Shown piece by piece: positions 16,354 to 24,716 of a stretch of 38,132 bases of DNA. Within the stretch, counting starts at the first letter, position 1. The number at the start of each line of letters is the position of its first letter. The stretch is from Saprospiraceae bacterium (GTDB taxonomy: Bacteria; Bacteroidota; Bacteroidia; Chitinophagales; Saprospiraceae): contig JAHDHJ010000007.1 in NCBI GenBank assembly GCA_020631375.1, positions 1 through 38,132 on the forward strand. Direction: 5' to 3'. The position numbers and the translations under genes were made by a program. Under the pieces are notes generated by a model that saw nothing but the letters and a program-made list of their open reading frames with translations, searched no databases and was not told the origin of the DNA.

Positions 16354-18622
16354 TTTTATTTTTTTAATTCCCTTGAAAACATCCTTGGGCTGCGGGTATG
16401 ATGATGATGATTTTTATTTGGGGTACCGTTTCCTAAGTCAGAATATAATGGAAAAGGAAACGGAATTTTCACCTTATCTTTTATCTTTTTCGGATTATCA
16501 TTTGCCAGATGATGAAGCAAGTAAAAAACAAAAGGAAGCGAACCTTGAGGAATGGCAATTGGCTTCCTGCGAAGATGCTTCATTGGGAGATATTGAGGAA
16601 CTGATTTATTCTTCTACAAGAGACCAATTGGAATTATTAAAAAGAGCAGCTAAAAAGGGTGGGGAAGTACCACAGTCTTGGTCGGGAAATTATTTTGTAA
16701 GACATTTAATCAATAATAAATGTTACGATACTTTCGAGTATTTGCATTATGCAAAAAAATGCGAACCTCATGTGACCGCAGGGAGCAGTTGGGAAGAAGA
16801 ACCGATTCTAGATGATGAAATAAAAGAATTAATAGAACTGGGAAATCGGAATATTCTGAGAACGGATAACCAATTTTTGAGGATGAGATATATGTATCAG
16901 ATTGTCCGCTTGGCACATTATTCCGACCAATTTGAATATGCTCTTGAACTATATGATTTTCTCGATCCTAAAGTAGATGATAGTGAAAGTATAATTAAAT
17001 GGTGGCTACTGGGACATAAGGCGGGATGCCTGAAAAGGTTGGGGAAAAACGTGGAAGCTTCCTATTTGTTTTCTAAGGTTTTCAAGAATAGTCCAAGTAA
17101 AAGGGAGCAGGTCTATAGGAGTTTTTATATAAAGGATGATGCGGAATGGAAGGCTTGTCTTCTGATGTGTAACAGCGATGATGAAAGAGCGACTTTGCAT
17201 GCTTTGAGGGCGATGGATAGCCATGCGGATATAGAAGAGGAAATGTCCCAGATTTACGATTTATTCCCAGCTTCGGAACATTTGACTCCATTATTGATTC
17301 GGGAAATCAGTTCTTTGGAAGAGACGTTTTTAGGTTCGGAATTCAGGAGGGATCTGCAAGGACAAAAACCGGATAAAATAGCAAAAAACAGATTGATTAA
17401 ACTCTTGGATTTTGTAACGAGGGCATTAAAAGATAATAAAATAAAAGACGTGCCACTTTGGACATTGGCACAGGGATATTTGGAATATTTATCCAGGGAT
17501 TTATATGCGGCTAACCATACCTACAAAAAAGCGGAAACCTTGGTCAAAGGAAATCCTGTGCTTGAAGACCAATTGGAATTATTCCAATTGGCTTTGAATA
17601 TTCATGGATACACTCGGATTACGCCCTCGATTGAAGAAGAAATCAGTGCTTATATTAAAAAGAATAAATTTTTTAATTCCGTAGAAACATTTCCCCATTT
17701 TCTTTTTGACCGTTTATCTTATTTGTATAAAAAACAAAAAAACACGGGAAAGGGATTTCTTTGCAATTTTGGTTTGGAAGATTTGAGAGTGAATCCCAAA
17801 TTAAGGTATATTAATGATTTGATACGATTGGCAGAACGGGAAAACCATAATGAATTTGAGGAATATTTATTAAAAACAAAATTGGGAGAAGATTATTTAT
17901 CCGAATTATACGAATTAAAAGGAACGTATCATTTATCGAAATATGAATTGGCGGAAGCATTAAGGGCTTTTGAAAAAGTACAGCCTTCCAGAATGGATGA
18001 TGAAATTTTTTCTCCTTTTTTATTGCCGATTTTGGATTGCATACATTGTGAATCCCCAAGCGATACCACAATATTACATTTGAATAAAATGGAATTGGCA
18101 AAATTATTATTGGAATACGAATACAATGCAAAAACGGATATGGATAATGCGGATAAATATTATTATCGGCTAGGTTCCGCATTTTATAATATGTCTTATT
18201 ATGGACATTCTTTTGAAGTTTTGGATTATAATAGAAGCAGTGATTCTTGGAATGAGACACCGGAAGAACATAATGATGAAAGCGAAGAACCGAATTATAA
18301 TCCTTATGGTTTGGCATTCGGAAATAAGGAATATACGAATGTGACGAATGCACTTTTCTTTTTTGATAAATGCAAGGATTTGACCAAAGATGATGAACTC
18401 GCCGCAAGGGCTTCTTTTATGGCTGCCAAATGTGAACTCGCAAAATTCTATCAGGACAAAGATTCTGATTATAATTATTGGACAAATGAAATTCCCAAAC
18501 TCCCAGAGAAATATCGGAATTATTATGACATACTAAAAAATAAATATTCCAAAACAGAATTTTATCAAGAAGCAATTTCTGAATGTAAATTCTTCGCTTA
18601 TTATGTGGAGAAAGGGTGGTAG
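16310..18622 (+). CDS. Large exported protein of unknown function with helical-repeat character
   Basis: A 770-residue protein with an N-terminal signal (KYWKILITSLLTISFIFLIP, then LKTSLGC). The Cys after the signal is in a poor lipobox, so lipidation is uncertain. The mature protein starts CGYDDDDFYLGYRFLSQN and is acidic and mostly alpha-helical. Repeated pairs of helices, for example around residues 195-260, 395-450 and 530-575 (ELYELKGTYHLSKYELAEALRAFEKVQP), look like TPR-type repeats. There are no catalytic motifs that I recognise. It overlaps the lipoprotein gene by 44 bp, indicating a functional pair. A weak AT-only hairpin (18633-18649) lies after the stop. Confidence 0.7.
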   Translation: MKYWKILITSLLTISFIFLIPLKTSLGCGYDDDDFYLGYRFLSQNIMEKETEFSPYLLSFSDYHLPDDEASKKQKEANLEEWQLASCEDASLGDIEELIYSSTRDQLELLKRAAKKGGEVPQSWSGNYFVRHLINNKCYDTFEYLHYAKKCEPHVTAGSSWEEEPILDDEIKELIELGNRNILRTDNQFLRMRYMYQIVRLAHYSDQFEYALELYDFLDPKVDDSESIIKWWLLGHKAGCLKRLGKNVEASYLFSKVFKNSPSKREQVYRSFYIKDDAEWKACLLMCNSDDERATLHALRAMDSHADIEEEMSQIYDLFPASEHLTPLLIREISSLEETFLGSEFRRDLQGQKPDKIAKNRLIKLLDFVTRALKDNKIKDVPLWTLAQGYLEYLSRDLYAANHTYKKAETLVKGNPVLEDQLELFQLALNIHGYTRITPSIEEEISAYIKKNKFFNSVETFPHFLFDRLSYLYKKQKNTGKGFLCNFGLEDLRVNPKLRYINDLIRLAERENHNEFEEYLLKTKLGEDYLSELYELKGTYHLSKYELAEALRAFEKVQPSRMDDEIFSPFLLPILDCIHCESPSDTTILHLNKMELAKLLLEYEYNAKTDMDNADKYYYRLGSAFYNMSYYGHSFEVLDYNRSSDSWNETPEEHNDESEEPNYNPYGLAFGNKEYTNVTNALFFFDKCKDLTKDDELAARASFMAAKCELAKFYQDKDSDYNYWTNEIPKLPEKYRNYYDILKNKYSKTEFYQEAISECKFFAYYVEKGW

Positions 18623-18656
18623 GGAAAAGTGTTTATTATTTTATAATAATTACAAT

Positions 18657-20000
18657 TTACTCTCTGACAAAATCAAAGCCTATAGAGGGAGAGGGGATTG
18701 CAGGAATCGGATATATAGAACCATCCTGCCCTGCACTTGCTCCCAAATTAGAGCCATTACATCCGTTAGATGAATTGGTGACAACACCCGGCGTGCCTCC
18801 TGAAAAATCTGGAGTAATCCCGGCTCCGGCAAAATCTGTAAGTAAATAGCCTCCACTTCCGCCACCACCGGGTCCGAAGCATCTGTTTTGATTGATATTA
18901 GTTGTGTTTCCTCCATTCCCTCCGATGGCATTTATATTAAGTGTTCCTGTAAGATTTTGAATATCCAAATGGATACCACCTCCGGCACCGCCGCCGCCGC
19001 CGCCGTCCCCACCAGAGGGACTGCCGCCATTGCTACCATTGCTTAATATCGCATTTCCATTCCCAATAATGGTATTGGCATAAATGATAATGATTCCACC
19101 ACCCAAGCCACCTACGCCATTGGTTACATTATTTCCATGTCCTGCACCACCTCCACCACCAAGGAATAGTTTGTCTGTTGAATTAATATCCAAGCCTCCG
19201 ACACCGGGGAAGTCACCTTGGCAATTGAAAGTCCCCGGTTCATCATTTATTCCTCCTTGACCTCCTGTGGCTTGGTTGGAACCTCCGCCGCCGCCTGAAT
19301 TATGGTCATTTCCACCACCGCCACCATTGGCTTGGGGGCCTCTGCCACATTCTTTGCCTGTAATGATTTCTGCGATACCTTCTCCTTTCCCACCACCATA
19401 ACCGGAAGGAATAGTATAAAACCACTCGTTTCTTGGAGTAAAGAAATTACATGTATTCCCTCCTGTGTAAAAATGGACGCTCCCTCCTCTGAATCCTAAG
19501 CCGCTTACATCAATATTGGTATTCAGGCTCAATGTGCCTGTTGCTTCCAGTGCCAAAATCCCTCCGGTACTTCCATTCCATGCATTGCATGTCAATGTCG
19601 AAGTCACATTGGCATTTGCGTATTGTGCCAGATTGGTAATTTGTAGAGGAGAGGAAGGATCATAATTAAAGGAAAGGAATCCATTGATATAAATATCATT
19701 TCCTAGAATATTGCTGATTTGTTGTTTTTCAAAATTGCCGGTATTTCCCATGCCAGAAATAGTTCCGAATGTATTATCATTCAGTTCCGAAATCGCAGCA
19801 CCCTGCATTTGGATGATAATAATATAATCACCTATCGAAAAACCACCGGAAGAACTAACACTTAAAATGGTTTGACAATTCGGAGTGCTAGTAATATCGT
19901 TGACAATAGCGTAGTTGTTAATAATGCCTCCTATATCCTGGCTAGTAAGATGGTGAAGGCTAAAGGCTAAATACAGTACTGTAAGTAGCAATGTTCTCAT
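18657..20000 (-). CDS. Glycine-rich secreted protein
   Basis: A 447-residue protein with signal peptide MRTLLLTVLYLAFSLHHLTS. An upstream in-frame ATG (20072) adds 24 residues before this signal and is unlikely. Residues about 22-175 resemble the N-terminal domain of large Bacteroidota surface proteins (GDYIIIIQMQGAAI, GILALEATGTLSL). The rest is a low-complexity glycine-rich region (GGGGG runs, GGNGG) with regularly spaced Ile/Leu strands, as in a beta-helix. In many relatives I know, this domain begins a much longer adhesin ending in a type IX secretion C-terminal domain. None is present here: the protein ends SIGFDFVRE. It may be a natural short form or a truncated gene. Confidence 0.7.
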   Translation of the reverse strand: MRTLLLTVLYLAFSLHHLTSQDIGGIINNYAIVNDITSTPNCQTILSVSSSGGFSIGDYIIIIQMQGAAISELNDNTFGTISGMGNTGNFEKQQISNILGNDIYINGFLSFNYDPSSPLQITNLAQYANANVTSTLTCNAWNGSTGGILALEATGTLSLNTNIDVSGLGFRGGSVHFYTGGNTCNFFTPRNEWFYTIPSGYGGGKGEGIAEIITGKECGRGPQANGGGGGNDHNSGGGGGSNQATGGQGGINDEPGTFNCQGDFPGVGGLDINSTDKLFLGGGGGAGHGNNVTNGVGGLGGGIIIIYANTIIGNGNAILSNGSNGGSPSGGDGGGGGGAGGGIHLDIQNLTGTLNINAIGGNGGNTTNINQNRCFGPGGGGSGGYLLTDFAGAGITPDFSGGTPGVVTNSSNGCNGSNLGASAGQDGSIYPIPAIPSPSIGFDFVRE

Positions 20001-20057
20001 ACTTCTTATTTGTTTGTGGGAACTAAGATACAAGAAAAGAATCATATAATTGCTAAA

Positions 20058-20097
20058 ATAAAAAACAGGCAAACATCATATTGATATTTGCCTGTTT
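20058..20097 (-). terminator. Intrinsic terminator of the pnp gene
   Basis: AAACAGGCAAA (20063-20073) and TTTGCCTGTTT (20087-20097) form an 11-bp stem. On the minus strand it is followed by a T-run (TTTTTTATTTTA). It lies 30 bp after the pnp stop codon. Confidence 0.8.
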
Positions 20098-20126
20098 AAA
20101 ATTATTCCTAAAAGGAATTCGGAAGA

Positions 20127-22367
20127 TTATCTTCTTCTATCATCCCTTCTATTATTATCCCTACGATCTCCACGACGGCGATCACCACCTCCACCACGAC
20201 GGTCATCACGACGTTCTCGTTTCGGAGGCTCGACATATCCTTCCGGTTTTTCCATGAGTGCTTTTCTTGATAATCGGAGCTTTCCGGTCCTTTCGTCAAC
20301 ACCAATGAGTTTCACTTGAAGTTTGTCGCCTTCCTTGAACACATCTTCCACTTTGTCCACTCTATCATATGAGAATTCGGAAATGTGAAGCAATCCGCTT
20401 TTCCCTCCTTTAAAGTCAACAAATACACCGTAAGGTTGGATTGTTGCTACGACAGCATCATATACATCACCTACCTGTGGGGTGAATGTGATTCCATTAA
20501 TGGCGGCAAGTGCGGCATCTATGGACGATTTGTCATTGCTGGAAATTTGTATGACTCCCACATCATCCACTTCTTCAATATTGATTATAGTACCGGTAGT
20601 AGCTTGTAGTTCTTGGATGATTCTTCCTCCGGGACCGATAACCGCACCAATGAAGCTCTTGTCTATCTTCAGTTCGACGATTCTCGGAGCATGTTCCTTG
20701 AAATCATCCCTAGGAACATCAATGGTCTTTTTCATTTCATTCAGAATATGAACACGACCTTCCTTGGCTTGCAATAATGCTTTTTCAAGAACATCATAAG
20801 GCAATCCGTCCACTTTGATGTCCATCTGGCAAGCACAAATACCTTTTTCAGTACCTGTCACCTTGAAATCCATATCTCCCAAGGCATCCTCATCACCCAG
20901 AATATCCGTAAGTATGGCAATTCTGTCCCCATCTGCAATCATTCCCATCGCAACACCTGATACTGCGGCTTTGACTTTGATACCCGCATCCATAAGTGCC
21001 AATGAGCCTGCACAAACGGTAGCCATTGAAGAAGAACCATTGGATTCCATAATGTCGGAAACAATCCTTAATGTATAAGGGAAATCATCCGGCATGACTC
21101 TTTTTAGGGAACGGCCCGCAAGATTGGCGTGTCCGATTTCTCTACGGCCCGCACCTCTATTCGGTTTAGGTTCTCCTACGGAATAACCCGGGAAATTATA
21201 ATGAAGGATGAATTTCTCAAAATACAGTTCCTGAGCAGTGTCCATCATTAATTTATCCGTCTTACTTCCCAGCGTCAATGAAGCCAAAGCTTGGGTTTCA
21301 CCTCTATTGAAAATAGCGGAACCATGTGCTGCCGGAAGATAATCTATCTCCGTCCAAATCGGTCTAACCTCATCAGTCTTGCGACCATCCAAACGTACCC
21401 CAGTACTCAATACCATTTCACGAATGATATATTTTCTGTGGTATTCAAAATATTCTTTGGCCTTCCCCCAATTTTCTTCCATCCACTCTTCTCCTTCTGC
21501 TTCTAATAGGTCAGCTTTCAAACCATCTTTTACTGCATCTAAACCCTTCGCTCTTGCTTTCTTATCCAAGGCTCCTTCTCCTACAGCCAAAATTCCGTCT
21601 TTGACCATATCATGGACTCTTTCTTTAAGCTCTTCATCTTCTTCAGGTGCTTCGAAAGGAACGACAACTGCCTTTTCCCCTACCAATGCTTTTAGATCCA
21701 ATTGTGCTTGACACTGAACCTTAATGGCATCATGTCCTACTTTGATTGCCTCAATCAAATCGGCTTCCTGAGCTTCTTCCATTTCGCCTTCTACCATCAT
21801 TACATTGTCCATAGTCGCTGCAACGATAATATCCAGATCTGCATTTTCCAAATCGCTCTTCATCGGATTTACGCAATACTTGCCGTTGATTCTGGCTACC
21901 CTTACTTCGGAGATTGGCCCTTCGAATGGCAAATTGGAAACTGCCAATGCCGCTGATGCCGCCAGTGCTGCATAAGCATCCGGAAGTATTTCCGGTTCGG
22001 CGGAAATCAAGTTAATCATCACTTGAGTGTCATTCATGTATCCTTTAGGGAACAAGGGACGCAATGCCCTATCCACCAAGCGGCAAATCAGAATCTCATG
22101 TTCAGACAATCTTGCTTCTCTTCTGAAAAAGTTACCCGGAATCCGCCCCATAGAAGCGAATTTTTCTTGGTAATCTACGGAAAGTGGAAAGAATCTTTGT
22201 CCTTCTCTTGGTTCCTTACTGGAACTCACTGCGGCGAATATCATCGTGTCCGCTACTCTTACTACTACTGAACCTGCTGTCAGTGTAGCTAGTTTGCCAG
22301 TTTCAATTGTTACTGGCGTACCATCCGGTAAATCGAATGTTACCGAAATAGGAATTTGTTTACCCAT
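20127..22367 (-). CDS. pnp: Polyribonucleotide nucleotidyltransferase (PNPase)
   Basis: About 746 residues. PNPase phosphorolytically degrades RNA from the 3' end. Two RNase PH-like domains are present; the first starts ETGKLATLTAGSVVV, and the second has RAGRREIGHANLAGR and GSSSMATVCAGSLALMDAG with active-site residues. A KH domain (IGPGGRIIQELQATTG, about residue 565) and an S1 domain (VGDVYDAVVATIQPYGVFVDF, about 625-695) follow. The last 30 residues form an Arg/Asp/Gly tail (RRDDRRGGGGDRRRG and so on), probably an extra RNA-binding tail. I chose Met at 22367 because IPISVTFDLPDG follows as in homologues; an ATG at 22415 would add 16 residues. rpsO, often linked to pnp, is absent. Confidence 0.96.
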   Translation of the reverse strand: MGKQIPISVTFDLPDGTPVTIETGKLATLTAGSVVVRVADTMIFAAVSSSKEPREGQRFFPLSVDYQEKFASMGRIPGNFFRREARLSEHEILICRLVDRALRPLFPKGYMNDTQVMINLISAEPEILPDAYAALAASAALAVSNLPFEGPISEVRVARINGKYCVNPMKSDLENADLDIIVAATMDNVMMVEGEMEEAQEADLIEAIKVGHDAIKVQCQAQLDLKALVGEKAVVVPFEAPEEDEELKERVHDMVKDGILAVGEGALDKKARAKGLDAVKDGLKADLLEAEGEEWMEENWGKAKEYFEYHRKYIIREMVLSTGVRLDGRKTDEVRPIWTEIDYLPAAHGSAIFNRGETQALASLTLGSKTDKLMMDTAQELYFEKFILHYNFPGYSVGEPKPNRGAGRREIGHANLAGRSLKRVMPDDFPYTLRIVSDIMESNGSSSMATVCAGSLALMDAGIKVKAAVSGVAMGMIADGDRIAILTDILGDEDALGDMDFKVTGTEKGICACQMDIKVDGLPYDVLEKALLQAKEGRVHILNEMKKTIDVPRDDFKEHAPRIVELKIDKSFIGAVIGPGGRIIQELQATTGTIINIEEVDDVGVIQISSNDKSSIDAALAAINGITFTPQVGDVYDAVVATIQPYGVFVDFKGGKSGLLHISEFSYDRVDKVEDVFKEGDKLQVKLIGVDERTGKLRLSRKALMEKPEGYVEPPKRERRDDRRGGGGDRRRGDRRDNNRRDDRRR

Positions 22368-22500
22368 CTTTATTTTATCTAATGGTCTAGTAATTAAAGG
22401 TAAAACTCCGGTCATTTATCCATCCGTTGATGGATGTGGAGTTTTCACAAATACTAAGATGGTCTTAATATGTCTTAACCTTTTTTCTTTTTATCGGTCG

Positions 22501-22508
22501 CAAAGGTA
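22501..22508 (-). promoter_or_regulatory. Probable -7 element of the pnp promoter
   Basis: TACCTTTG on the minus strand (22508-22501) matches TAnnTTTG. The -33 position at a 19-nt spacing reads CTG rather than TTG. Transcription from here would leave a leader of about 125 nt before the pnp ATG, containing a small hairpin (CCATC/GATGG, near 22420-22434). PNPase leaders are often autoregulated. Confidence 0.45.
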
Positions 22509-22636
22509 ATGATTCCTTTTGTAAGTACAGATTATTTTTCAACGGAAGTATAAATTATTTTTATTTATATATGTGAATGGGTTTGGGTTGGGTGAAATAT
22601 TATATAATTCAAGTTGCGTAAAAGTGCAACAGACTT

Positions 22637-22717
22637 TAGATGTTAGTATTTAAATACTAACATCTATTCCGAATCTAGATACCTTGAGTCTAATACCAAA
22701 TCTAATATCTAAAGTCT
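22637..22717. repeat. 30-bp perfect palindrome inside a longer inverted repeat
   Basis: Bases 22637-22651 (TAGATGTTAGTATTT) are followed directly by their exact reverse complement (22652-22666). AGACTTTAGAT (22631-22641) is also the reverse complement of 22707-22717 (ATCTAAAGTCT). Between them are further TCTAGAT/TCTAATA-like words. It lies in the 372-bp gap between the pnp start and the end of the DAHPS gene, with no gene seen. It could be a cruciform, a regulator site or a degenerate intergenic repeat; no T-run follows, so it is a poor terminator. Confidence 0.6.
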
Positions 22718-22739
22718 AAATACGGTTTGTTTTATGAAA

Positions 22740-23831
22740 TTATCCTTTCAAATCTTCCAATTCAGCATTATTCATAATTTCCGCTTGATGGTTTATGGAT
22801 TCTTGGTGGATGGCACGTAGGATAATACTCATAAAATTTTCACTTAACCCTACATTTTTGCCTTTGGCAATTTGATTGTCCAAAATTTCATTCCAACGTG
22901 TGGTTTGTAAAATCGCAATATTATTTTCTTTTTTATACAAACCGATTTTATCTGCAATTTTCATTCTTCGCCCAAGCGTATTGATTAATTCCGTATCTAT
23001 TTCATCTATTTCGGAACGTAAATGTTCCAATGTTTCAATGAATGATTTATTATTGGAAGAAGTGGAACGGAGTACTAAATTATTGACCAATTCATGGAAA
23101 GTTTCCGGCGTGATTTGTTGGGCGGAATCCGACCAAGCATTATCGGGGTCGGGGTGTGTTTCTGTCATCAGTCCGTTGAAATCCAAGTCCATTGCTTTTT
23201 GTGCGACTTCTTGTAGAATATCCCTTCTTCCACAAATATGACTATTATCACAAATGACTTCCAATTGTGGGAATTGTCTTTTTAATTCAATGGGAATTTG
23301 CCATCTGGGAACATTCCTGAAACGGGAATCCCCATGATGTGAAAATCCACGATGAATGACTGCGATATTTTCTATTCCCGATTTATAAATCCTTTCTATC
23401 GCACCGAGCCATAATTTCAAATCCGGATTAATTGGATTTTTAATCATGATAGGAATATTGCTTCCCTCAATTGCATCTGCTATTTCCTGGACGGAAAAAG
23501 GGTTTACCGTAGTTCTCGCCCCTAACCAAAGCACATCTATATCATGTTTCAATGCTTCGAAAACATGTTCTCTATTGGCGACTTCAGTCGTAACTTTCAA
23601 ACCGGTTTCTTCCTTGACTTTTTGTAACCATTTCAATCCTATTCTTCCCACGCCTTCGAATGAACCAGGGCGGGTTCTTGGTTTCCAAATTCCGGCACGG
23701 AACAAATCTATTTTTTGCTTTGCTAATCCTCTGGCGGTTTTTAAAACTTGTTCTTCGGATTCTGCACTGCAAGGTCCTGCAATAATAATCGGCTCTCCTT
23801 GCGTTTTATTAAAAATGGCTTTGATATTCAT
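22740..23831 (-). CDS. DAHP synthase (type I-beta) fused to chorismate mutase
   Basis: A 363-residue bifunctional enzyme. Residues 1-260 are a KDO8P-synthase-like DAHP synthase with IIIAGPCSAES (14-24), FRAGIWKPRTRPGSFEG (about 44-60), KNPINPDLKLW, IHRGFSH and metal-site residues in CDNSHICGRR and TETHPDPDNAWSD. This part condenses PEP and erythrose 4-phosphate. Residues about 270-350 are an AroQ-type chorismate mutase helix bundle (LRSEIDEIDTELINTLGRRMKIADKIGLYKKEN), converting chorismate to prephenate. Mutase at the C-terminus is the common Bacteroidota arrangement, whereas B. subtilis has it at the N-terminus. It is the last gene of the aromatic operon, 36 bp after tyrA. The mutase domain may also serve as the feedback sensor. 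Confidence 0.94.
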   Translation of the reverse strand: MNIKAIFNKTQGEPIIIAGPCSAESEEQVLKTARGLAKQKIDLFRAGIWKPRTRPGSFEGVGRIGLKWLQKVKEETGLKVTTEVANREHVFEALKHDIDVLWLGARTTVNPFSVQEIADAIEGSNIPIMIKNPINPDLKLWLGAIERIYKSGIENIAVIHRGFSHHGDSRFRNVPRWQIPIELKRQFPQLEVICDNSHICGRRDILQEVAQKAMDLDFNGLMTETHPDPDNAWSDSAQQITPETFHELVNNLVLRSTSSNNKSFIETLEHLRSEIDEIDTELINTLGRRMKIADKIGLYKKENNIAILQTTRWNEILDNQIAKGKNVGLSENFMSIILRAIHQESINHQAEIMNNAELEDLKG

Positions 23832-23867
23832 TTTTTAGATTTAGTGATTAAATAAATATTTATACAT

Positions 23868-24707
23868 CTATTTAATGATTCTTTTTATTTCGTTGCTTTC
23901 TTGGATTAATTTATGGAATTTCTGGTAATCCTGTTTGATTAATACACTTCTAAAACGAGCGAGTTGGTTAATATGTTCATCCAAAACATCAAGGACATTA
24001 TCCCTATTTTGTTTGAAAATGGGAATCCACATATCAGGAGAACTTTTTGCGAGGCGAACAGAGGAATCAAAACCACCACTTGCTAATTCAAAAATTCTAT
24101 TTTCATCTTTTTCTTTTTCCAAAACTGTCAAGGCTAAAGCGAAAGAACTGATATGTGAAATGTGCGAAACATAAGCAGTATGTATATCATGTGATTTTGC
24201 ATCCAAATAAATAATGCTCATCGGAATGGATTGATATAGTGATTCTATTTTTTTAAGGGCTTTTTTGGAACTGTCTTTTCTATCGCAAATTACTGTGCAT
24301 TTCTTGTCGAATAAATTCGGGATGGCTGCTTCGGGGCCGGAATATTCCGTACCTGCCATTGGGTGTGTGGCAACATAATTTTTTCTCTTCGGATGTGTTT
24401 TTATTTTTTTTAATAAGGACACTTTAGTAGAACCGGTATCCATTACGATTTGGTCTTTTACTTGGTCCAAAATCTTGGGTAGTAAATCCATCATCACATC
24501 CATCGGGGTAGAAAGAATAATAATATCCGATGCTTGAATAGCCTCATCCAAATTCATGTCGTCATCAATTAATCTTCTGCGATAAGCTTTGTCGATATTT
24601 TCGGAATTAATATCTACACCGATTATTTTTTTAGCAAAACCGTTTTCTTTTAACGTAATTGCCAAAGAGCCTCCGATTAGCCCGATTCCTATTATTGTTA
24701 TTGTCAT
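23868..24707 (-). CDS. tyrA: Prephenate dehydrogenase
   Basis: A 279-residue NAD(P)-dependent oxidative decarboxylase making 4-hydroxyphenylpyruvate for tyrosine. The N-terminal Rossmann motif GIGLIGGSLA is at residues 7-16, and IGVDINSENIDKA ends the second strand. THPMAGTEYSGPEAA (about residues 114-128) holds the substrate-binding histidine region, and AYVSHISHISSFAL (about 188) is the typical helix. No ACT domain is attached, so feedback control must lie elsewhere. It lies 9 bp after the aminotransferase stop and is part of the aromatic operon. Confidence 0.93.
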   Translation of the reverse strand: MTITIIGIGLIGGSLAITLKENGFAKKIIGVDINSENIDKAYRRRLIDDDMNLDEAIQASDIIILSTPMDVMMDLLPKILDQVKDQIVMDTGSTKVSLLKKIKTHPKRKNYVATHPMAGTEYSGPEAAIPNLFDKKCTVICDRKDSSKKALKKIESLYQSIPMSIIYLDAKSHDIHTAYVSHISHISSFALALTVLEKEKDENRIFELASGGFDSSVRLAKSSPDMWIPIFKQNRDNVLDVLDEHINQLARFRSVLIKQDYQKFHKLIQESNEIKRIIK

Positions 24708-24716
24708 GCCTTAAAA

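Noticed and set aside
17811-18407. 198-codon open frame on the minus strand inside the 770-aa exported protein gene
   Set aside because: It is antisense to a long gene with a signal peptide and coherent composition; its own product is His/Tyr/Pro-rich with no domain.
20001-20072. 24-residue extension before the Gly-rich protein
   Set aside because: A good signal peptide begins at the inner Met (20000); the longer form would bury it.
22368-22415. 16-residue N-terminal extension of PNPase
   Set aside because: The homologous protein starts near GKQIPISVTFDLPDG; the extension contains nothing conserved.
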